This document shows, piece after piece, positions 59,157-64,000 of a stretch of 64,000 nt of DNA (its first letter is position 1; the number at the start of each line of letters is the position of its first letter). Both the position numbers and the translations under genes were made by a program. Source of the stretch: Nemorincola sp044225795. Lineage in GTDB: Bacteria; Bacteroidota; Bacteroidia; Chitinophagales; Chitinophagaceae. The notes under the pieces were generated by a model, which saw only the letters and a list, made by a program, of their open reading frames with translations, had not been told where the DNA came from and did not search any database. Location: positions 744,001-808,000 of the forward strand of contig JBGAIF010000001.1 in NCBI GenBank assembly GCA_044225795.1, read 5' to 3'.

Positions 59157-59597
59157 ATGGGACCTATAACTATTACCATTGTGCCGTATGGCACACCTAA
59201 GTACGAGGAAGTGTGGGATCTGAGGGAAGAGATACTCAGGAAGCCCCTTGGCTTGTCGCTGAAGAATGATGACATGAGCCGAGACCTGGTGGATAAAATA
59301 TTTGCAGCGGAGCATGACGGACAGGTGATAGGCTGCGTGCTACTCAATCATCATAATGACGAAAACGCCCAGCTTCGTGCTATGGCTGTCTATGATGAGT
59401 GGCAGGGGAAGGGCGTGGGAAGGTTGCTGGTGGAGGCGGCTGAACGGTATGCGGTAAGCTATGGCTATAAAAGGCTGGAGCTACATGCCAGAAAAGTGGC
59501 GCTCGGCTTCTATAAGGGAATGGGGTATAAGATCTACGGAGATGAGTTCACAGAAGTGGGGATACCACACTACATGATGGAAAAGAGCATATCATAA
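59157..59597 (+). CDS. GNAT-family N-acetyltransferase
   Basis: 146 residues. Uses acetyl-CoA to acetylate an amine. Motif A with the CoA pyrophosphate loop is YDEWQGKGVGRLLVEAAERY (QGKGVG), followed by GYKRLELHARKVALGFYKGM and GYKIYGDEFTEVGIPHYMME. The family is broad; a substrate cannot be assigned. It begins 6 nt after the vWA gene. Confidence 0.88.
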   Translation: MGPITITIVPYGTPKYEEVWDLREEILRKPLGLSLKNDDMSRDLVDKIFAAEHDGQVIGCVLLNHHNDENAQLRAMAVYDEWQGKGVGRLLVEAAERYAVSYGYKRLELHARKVALGFYKGMGYKIYGDEFTEVGIPHYMMEKSIS

Positions 59598-59604
59598 ACA
59601 GATC

Positions 59605-59631
59605 ATGAATCAACTATCGGAGATACGGTGA
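59605..59631 (+). other. Eight-codon upstream frame overlapping the next start codon
   Basis: ATG at 59605 opens 8 codons and ends with TGA at 59629-59631, which overlaps the GTG start (59628-59630). It could couple translation of the next gene to ribosomes ending here. There is no other evidence that it is translated. Confidence 0.3.
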
Positions 59632-61538
59632 AGGCCTCTAAAAAGACACGGACGATCGACACAACCCCAAAACCGCAAGCAACTGCGGCTACCCAATCGC
59701 CGCACCCGCTCCATCTGAAGCTAATGCTGCTGCTTGGCATAATTGCGATCATCATTTATGCAAATACCATTGGAAATAAATTTGCCGTTGACGATTCTGT
59801 AATGCTGGTGAACAACAAGATCGTTGCCAAGGGATTTGCCGGTATCCCGGAACTTTTTGCCACCCCCCACCAGTGGGGTTTCTGGGTCAATAAGAATGAT
59901 GAGTACCGGCCTTTCTCGCTGGCTGTATTTGCAGCTATACACGAGGTCTTTGAGTTGAATCCGATACCCTATCACCTGGTGAATATCCTTTTGTTCGCGT
60001 GCTGTGTGATGCTGTTATTCCGATTTGTTCATCAACTATTGGGCAAAGAACAATTATCAGTGGCATTTATTGCAGCCCTTTTGTTCGCGGTACACCCCAT
60101 ACACACGGAAGTAGTAGCAAATGTGAAGAGCAGTGATGAACTGTGGTGTTTCTTTTTTGCATTCCTGGGGCTGCGGTATTTCACCAAGTATACCCGGACG
60201 GGGAAAAACAGTCAGTTGGCAGCGGGTGGTGTTTTGTTCTTTCTCTCCGTAATGTCTAAAGAAACGACGCTAACAATGATGGCTATTTTGCCAGTGACCT
60301 ACTTGTTTTTTCATAACAGCAACAAACGCAGAAGTCTGTATGTTCTGATTGCCGGAGCATCGGCCATGGCGCTGTTCCTGATCATCAGGTTTTCAGTTCT
60401 TGCACATTATCACGCTAACGGGCTTCCGGAAATATCGCTGATAGAAAACGCCCTGATGCAAAAAGGCCTTGCCGCAGAATCGAAACTGGCAACGACAATG
60501 TTGATCATGGGGATCTATATGAGACTATTGTTCGTTCCCTATCCATTGCTCAGCGATTACTCTTTCCGATCTGTGCCGTATACTCATTTCAGTGACCCTT
60601 ATGTGCTGCTGAGCATTGGCGTGTATATTCTGATAATTACCGGCTGGCTGGTGCTTTTTGCCCGGGATAAAAAAAACCCATTAGCATTTGCGCTACTTTT
60701 CTTCCTGGCAACCATGGCCCTATTCTCCAATCTATTCATCATGATCAAGGCAACCGCAGGAGAGCGGTTTTTATTCTTCCCCTCAGTTGGATTTTGCCTT
60801 GCTATAGCTCTCCTTGCAGAGCGCCTGCTAAAACGCGCGCATAATGATATACAGTTTCTCAAGAGCACATCATTACTTGCTATCATGATACCGGTATGCC
60901 TATCTTTCAGTGTGGTGGCAATGTCCAGAAATGCAGACTGGGCCGATAACCTGACCCTTTACAAAACAGATCTTGAAAAGAAGCCTGACAATGCACGGTT
61001 AAATTACTTCTACGGTTACGAGCTGTTTTCCGCGTTCAAACAAGAAAACAACCCAACAGAAAAGACAAGACTTCTGAATGAGGCAATATTTTACCTGAAG
61101 CGGTCTCTAACTATATATCCTGAGTATGGGTATGCCGCATCGGACTTAGCGGCAGCGTATTTCAATGCGGGACAATTTGATTCTGCAGTAACATACGGGC
61201 GTGTGGCTGTGAAGTATAGCCGTTTAGATCCGGTGAGCAGAAATAACCTTTCGGGAGCGTACCTGCAATCGAAAAGATATGCGGAGAATGTGATGCACTG
61301 CAAAGAGACCATAACAGTGCTGCCGGCAGATATATTTGCCTATGCTGATATCGGTTTGTCTTACATCAACCTGGAGCAATATGATTCCGCGATCTATTTC
61401 CTGAGAAAAGGGATAGCTACCGATCCTGCCTTTTACGGATGTTATGATGTGATGAGTTTTGCTTTTTTCAAGAAAAACATGACCGACTCAGCGGAATTCT
61501 ATAAAAATCTAGCAGGGAGAGTGCGGCAGTCCAGGTAA
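59628..61538 (+). CDS. TMTC-like O-mannosyltransferase with TPR domain
   Basis: 636 residues from GTG 59628; no in-frame ATG before residue ~33. A basic N-terminus precedes about ten membrane helices. The luminal/periplasmic marks of the GT-C TMTC family are seen: AVDDSVMLVNNKIVAKGFAG, EYRPFSLAVFAAIHEVF, NPIPYHLVNILLF, LFAVHPIHTEVVANVKSSDE and the DUF1736 words LLFVPYPLLSDYSFRSVPY. Residues ~440-636 are TPR repeats (IYPEYGYAASDLAAAYFNAG; LPADIFAYADIGLSYINLEQ). Eukaryotic TMTCs add mannose to Ser/Thr of cadherin-like (Ig) domains. In this window it lies beside Ig-repeat proteins rich in Thr/Ser, so it may glycosylate them (inference). Confidence 0.86.
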   Translation: MKASKKTRTIDTTPKPQATAATQSPHPLHLKLMLLLGIIAIIIYANTIGNKFAVDDSVMLVNNKIVAKGFAGIPELFATPHQWGFWVNKNDEYRPFSLAVFAAIHEVFELNPIPYHLVNILLFACCVMLLFRFVHQLLGKEQLSVAFIAALLFAVHPIHTEVVANVKSSDELWCFFFAFLGLRYFTKYTRTGKNSQLAAGGVLFFLSVMSKETTLTMMAILPVTYLFFHNSNKRRSLYVLIAGASAMALFLIIRFSVLAHYHANGLPEISLIENALMQKGLAAESKLATTMLIMGIYMRLLFVPYPLLSDYSFRSVPYTHFSDPYVLLSIGVYILIITGWLVLFARDKKNPLAFALLFFLATMALFSNLFIMIKATAGERFLFFPSVGFCLAIALLAERLLKRAHNDIQFLKSTSLLAIMIPVCLSFSVVAMSRNADWADNLTLYKTDLEKKPDNARLNYFYGYELFSAFKQENNPTEKTRLLNEAIFYLKRSLTIYPEYGYAASDLAAAYFNAGQFDSAVTYGRVAVKYSRLDPVSRNNLSGAYLQSKRYAENVMHCKETITVLPADIFAYADIGLSYINLEQYDSAIYFLRKGIATDPAFYGCYDVMSFAFFKKNMTDSAEFYKNLAGRVRQSR

Positions 61539-61862
61539 TCCATTACGGCAATTTGTAGTTTTCGGCCAAATTGCGGACCGGGAAAGCAGAAAAACGGGTA
61601 TAAATTCAAAAAATAACTATCCTTCCCGTTAACTTTTTATTATCAATTAAATTCGTTAAATTTACTTTAAAATAGTTATCATTGTAGTCCTTCTGTAGGT
61701 GTGTCTGGTAGCTTTTTAACAAGTAATCCACATGGGTGACTTGTCTGAAAGCGGCTAAGATGCCCGACAATAAAGGGTTTTAGCATAACGTTATATTAAT
61801 AAGAAGTTATAGTTTGTAATTAAGACGAAGACATTTTTCAACTTTTTTCAAAAGAAAGTATT
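61539..61862. other. 324-bp gap with promoter and long 5' UTR of the second adhesin gene
   Basis: A hairpin GCAATTTG (61548-61555) / CAAATTGC (61567-61574) follows the TMTC gene. TAAATTTA (61657-61664) is the best -7 box, giving a leader near 190 nt. Inside the leader ACAAGT (61719) pairs with ACTTGT (61739) around a CCACATGGG loop. No gene seen. Confidence 0.5.
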
Positions 61863-64000
61863 ATGAAACGATTCTACTTTTCAAAACTTGTAATCCTTTT
61901 TTTCCTGACCCTTATTGGTTGCGGTTTTTCATCAATTGCTCAACCCTATGGTAGCTTTTCCTATAGCTATTCCGGAGCTCCGGTATTTTATACTGTACCA
62001 TTAGGTGTGTATTCTTTAACTATTGATATGGTTGGTGCACGAGGAGGATTTACTTGCGCATATGGAACTACAACGAGTTTCGGTAACGGCGGACGCGTAA
62101 AAGGTACCATGGCAGTAACTCCCGGTATGGTTTTGCAAATGACAGTCGGCGGTCAAGGTGCACAAGGATGTTCTTGTTGCGGTGGTAGCGTGGCTAATGC
62201 AGGCGGCTACAATGGTGGCGGCAAGGGATGCAACTATGGCGGCGGTGGCGGCGGTGCCACAGATATCAGGGTGAGTCCGTATAGCTATTCTGAGCGCGTA
62301 GTGGTTGCCGGCGGCGGCGGCGGTTGGGGTGCTCAAGGCTGCAATAGTGAATATGGCGGTAATGGCGGTGGCCTTACAGGGGGCGTAGGTTATATGTGCG
62401 GGACAACATCAGGATATTTTTGTTATGTAGGCCAAGGTGGCTCTCAAACAGCTGGCGGACAAGGCGCAACATGCGGCCCTGGCCAAAATGGTGGTTTTGG
62501 CCCTGGCGGTAATGCCTATGCTTCGGGTTATTATGCCGGTGCCGGCGGCGGCGGCGGTTATTGGGGTGGCGGCGGCGGCTATTACTATGGCGCCGGCGGC
62601 GGCGGGTCTTCGTATGCAAATCCGACATATATTTCCGGGGTAAACCATACTCAAGGCTACTACGATGCTGCAATCGGTAATAATGGTAAAATCAGTATTA
62701 CAGCTAATTGTACATCTCCTGTGAAAGGAGCTATTGTAGGTGCTTCAGCTCACTGTGGAAGTGGAAATACAGTATTATATACTAACCCAACCGGATCGGC
62801 TGGTGGTGTATGGAGTACTGATAATACTTTAGTTGCAACTATTGATCCGGGTACCGGAATACTTACGACAACAGGCATTGGCACGGCTACGATAAGTTAT
62901 AATCTTGACTACGGCGGGTGCGGTATTACTACTGCTACAATGGTAACAACTGTAAACAGTATACCATCTCCTATAGCCGGAACTCCTATAGTTTGCCAGA
63001 ATGGTACAGTTCAGGTGTTTGATGGCGGCGGTGGTACCTGGAGCAGCGGCAACGTTGGCCTTGCTACGGTGACCCCTGGCCCGGGAATTTCAGGCGGTGT
63101 CATCACCGGTGTAAATGCAGGCAACCCTGTGATCACCTATACGCTTCCGACGGGATGTCAAACAACTATTACAGCTACAGTTAATCCGAATCCAAGTGCT
63201 ATAACCGGCCCTACACAGATGTGTAATGGTGGCTCTGTGACACTGAGCGATGCAACAAGTGGTGGTGTATGGTCGACAAACTCAACGATCACTGCAATAG
63301 ATCCGGGCGGAAACATAACAACAGTAAATACTTCTCAGTCTGTGGCGGAAGTTTCTACCGTAATGTATCAATTGTCATCAACAGGATGCTTCACGACCAG
63401 AAACTTTACTACCAATGCGAATCCGACACCATATACTATATATGACTATTTCGGAAGCGGCATACACTATTGCTCTAATGACCCTGCAGGTGGAACAGAT
63501 GTTCAGCTTCAATTGTCGGAGCCTGGCGTAAATTACCAGGTATATAAAAACATGATACCATACGGTACCCCAACAGCGGGAACAGGTGGTGCAATAGACT
63601 TTGGAAACCTGGCAGCGGGAAGTTATACCGCTGTGGGTGTGAATGGCACCACAGGATGTGTTAATAACATGCTGGGTACTGCTGATGTGTTTGTTGACCC
63701 TGCTCCGTTCCGTGCCAATCTGACACTGGGTGGTAATCTGAACGTGACGCAATGTTCTAATATCACAACATTGCCAGACGTGACACTTGACAACTCTGAG
63801 ACCGGAGTTCAGTATTTATTATATCAGAACAATACGCTTATAGACGCGCAAATGGGTTCAACAGGTAATCCGATCACATTTAACCCATATACTCCTGCCG
63901 CGTATAATGTATTTTATGTAATAGCACAAAATGTGCTGTTGCCTACAGCTTGTACAGATACAATGCTGAATATGCCGTCACTGACCATTATGCCTGTGCC
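61863..64000 (+). CDS. Second glycine-rich, Ig-repeat adhesin (runs off the window end)
   Basis: 712 codons are visible, open to the end. Signal peptide MKRFYFSKLVILFFLTLIGC (the Cys in IGCG could be a lipobox, though SSIAQ further on fits signal peptidase I). Residues ~30-280 are a glycine-rich domain with GGGGGATDIRVSPYSYSERV, homologous to the same segment of the giant adhesin at 1062 (GGGGGGATDLRLGG...NRILVAAGGGG). Then come Ig-like units (TPIVCQNGTVQVFDGGGGTW; ITGPTQMCNGGSVTLSDATS) and a unit of the phosphatase-tail type (IHYCSNDPAGG...AIDFGNLAAGSYTAV). The missing 3' end probably encodes a T9SS domain, which cannot be checked here. Confidence 0.8.
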   Translation, partial: MKRFYFSKLVILFFLTLIGCGFSSIAQPYGSFSYSYSGAPVFYTVPLGVYSLTIDMVGARGGFTCAYGTTTSFGNGGRVKGTMAVTPGMVLQMTVGGQGAQGCSCCGGSVANAGGYNGGGKGCNYGGGGGGATDIRVSPYSYSERVVVAGGGGGWGAQGCNSEYGGNGGGLTGGVGYMCGTTSGYFCYVGQGGSQTAGGQGATCGPGQNGGFGPGGNAYASGYYAGAGGGGGYWGGGGGYYYGAGGGGSSYANPTYISGVNHTQGYYDAAIGNNGKISITANCTSPVKGAIVGASAHCGSGNTVLYTNPTGSAGGVWSTDNTLVATIDPGTGILTTTGIGTATISYNLDYGGCGITTATMVTTVNSIPSPIAGTPIVCQNGTVQVFDGGGGTWSSGNVGLATVTPGPGISGGVITGVNAGNPVITYTLPTGCQTTITATVNPNPSAITGPTQMCNGGSVTLSDATSGGVWSTNSTITAIDPGGNITTVNTSQSVAEVSTVMYQLSSTGCFTTRNFTTNANPTPYTIYDYFGSGIHYCSNDPAGGTDVQLQLSEPGVNYQVYKNMIPYGTPTAGTGGAIDFGNLAAGSYTAVGVNGTTGCVNNMLGTADVFVDPAPFRANLTLGGNLNVTQCSNITTLPDVTLDNSETGVQYLLYQNNTLIDAQMGSTGNPITFNPYTPAAYNVFYVIAQNVLLPTACTDTMLNMPSLTIMPV

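Noticed and set aside
61539..61862. tRNA or other structured RNA gene
   Set aside because: I looked for cloverleaf-like pairing and a T-loop GTTCxAxxC in this and all other gaps and found none.

Overview
The window looks like chromosomal DNA of a member of the Bacteroidota, most likely the Chitinophagaceae/Chitinophagales. Evidence read directly: Bacteroidota-type -7 promoter boxes (TAnnTTTG) sit in front of many genes; secreted proteins end in type IX secretion (T9SS) sorting domains (VRIYPNPAQ, VILPNPNKG, FNVYPNPTKG); there is a carboxypeptidase-regulatory-domain TonB-dependent receptor, a DUF4293 membrane protein and a four-helix-bundle protein. The genus is not determined.

Layout. 1-646: 5' part of an Xaa-Pro aminopeptidase gene. 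1062-11581: a 2482-residue T9SS adhesin with 22 Ig-like repeats, then a TonB-dependent receptor and a small periplasmic protein. 11.7-25.6 kb: housekeeping and metabolic genes (dgt, queA, nadC, lipid kinase, carbonic anhydrase, FAH-family hydrolase, 3-hydroxyacyl-CoA dehydrogenase, two beta-barrel-like proteins, an imelysin-like/di-haem peroxidase fusion). 25.8-31.2 kb: a T9SS purple-acid-phosphatase-like protein with a long repeat tail. 31.3-37.1 kb: lpxH, sixA-like, a kinase/RapZ-C fusion, gltX and an anti-sigma-like cupin. 37.2-40.9 kb: a Mu-like prophage early region (S24 repressor, MuB-like ATPase, DnaA-domain-IV protein, Gam, DUF4406) with no MuA visible. 41-43.2 kb: DUF4293, four-helix-bundle protein and serS, separated by GATTAGCTAAT-type repeats. 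43.3-44.3 kb: a terminase-small-subunit-like phage gene.

The accessory core is 44.3-51.8 kb. It holds a 642-residue protein that joins a TIR-like NADase-type domain (PF10137-like) to an uncharacterised middle region and a C-terminal SAM-dependent methyltransferase. Next to it is a 3.44-kb transposon with perfect 21-bp terminal inverted repeats. It encodes an IS1-like DDE transposase and four passenger genes, including an HTH-ImmA/IrrE-type metalloprotease with palindromic operators. Three copies of an ~75-80 bp hairpin repeat (44.54, 46.61, 51.71 kb) bracket these units like gene cassettes. This is the best candidate for an undescribed, probably defence-related, system.

51.8-64 kb returns to chromosomal genes: photolyase, a 64-bp tandem repeat array, a GT39-type glycosyltransferase, 2-oxoacid:acceptor oxidoreductase alpha subunit, a vWA protein, a GNAT, a TMTC-like O-mannosyltransferase, and the first 712 residues of a second glycine-rich T9SS-type adhesin related to the one at 1062. 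The two glycosyltransferases lie among Ser/Thr-rich secreted proteins, so they could modify them; this is an inference.
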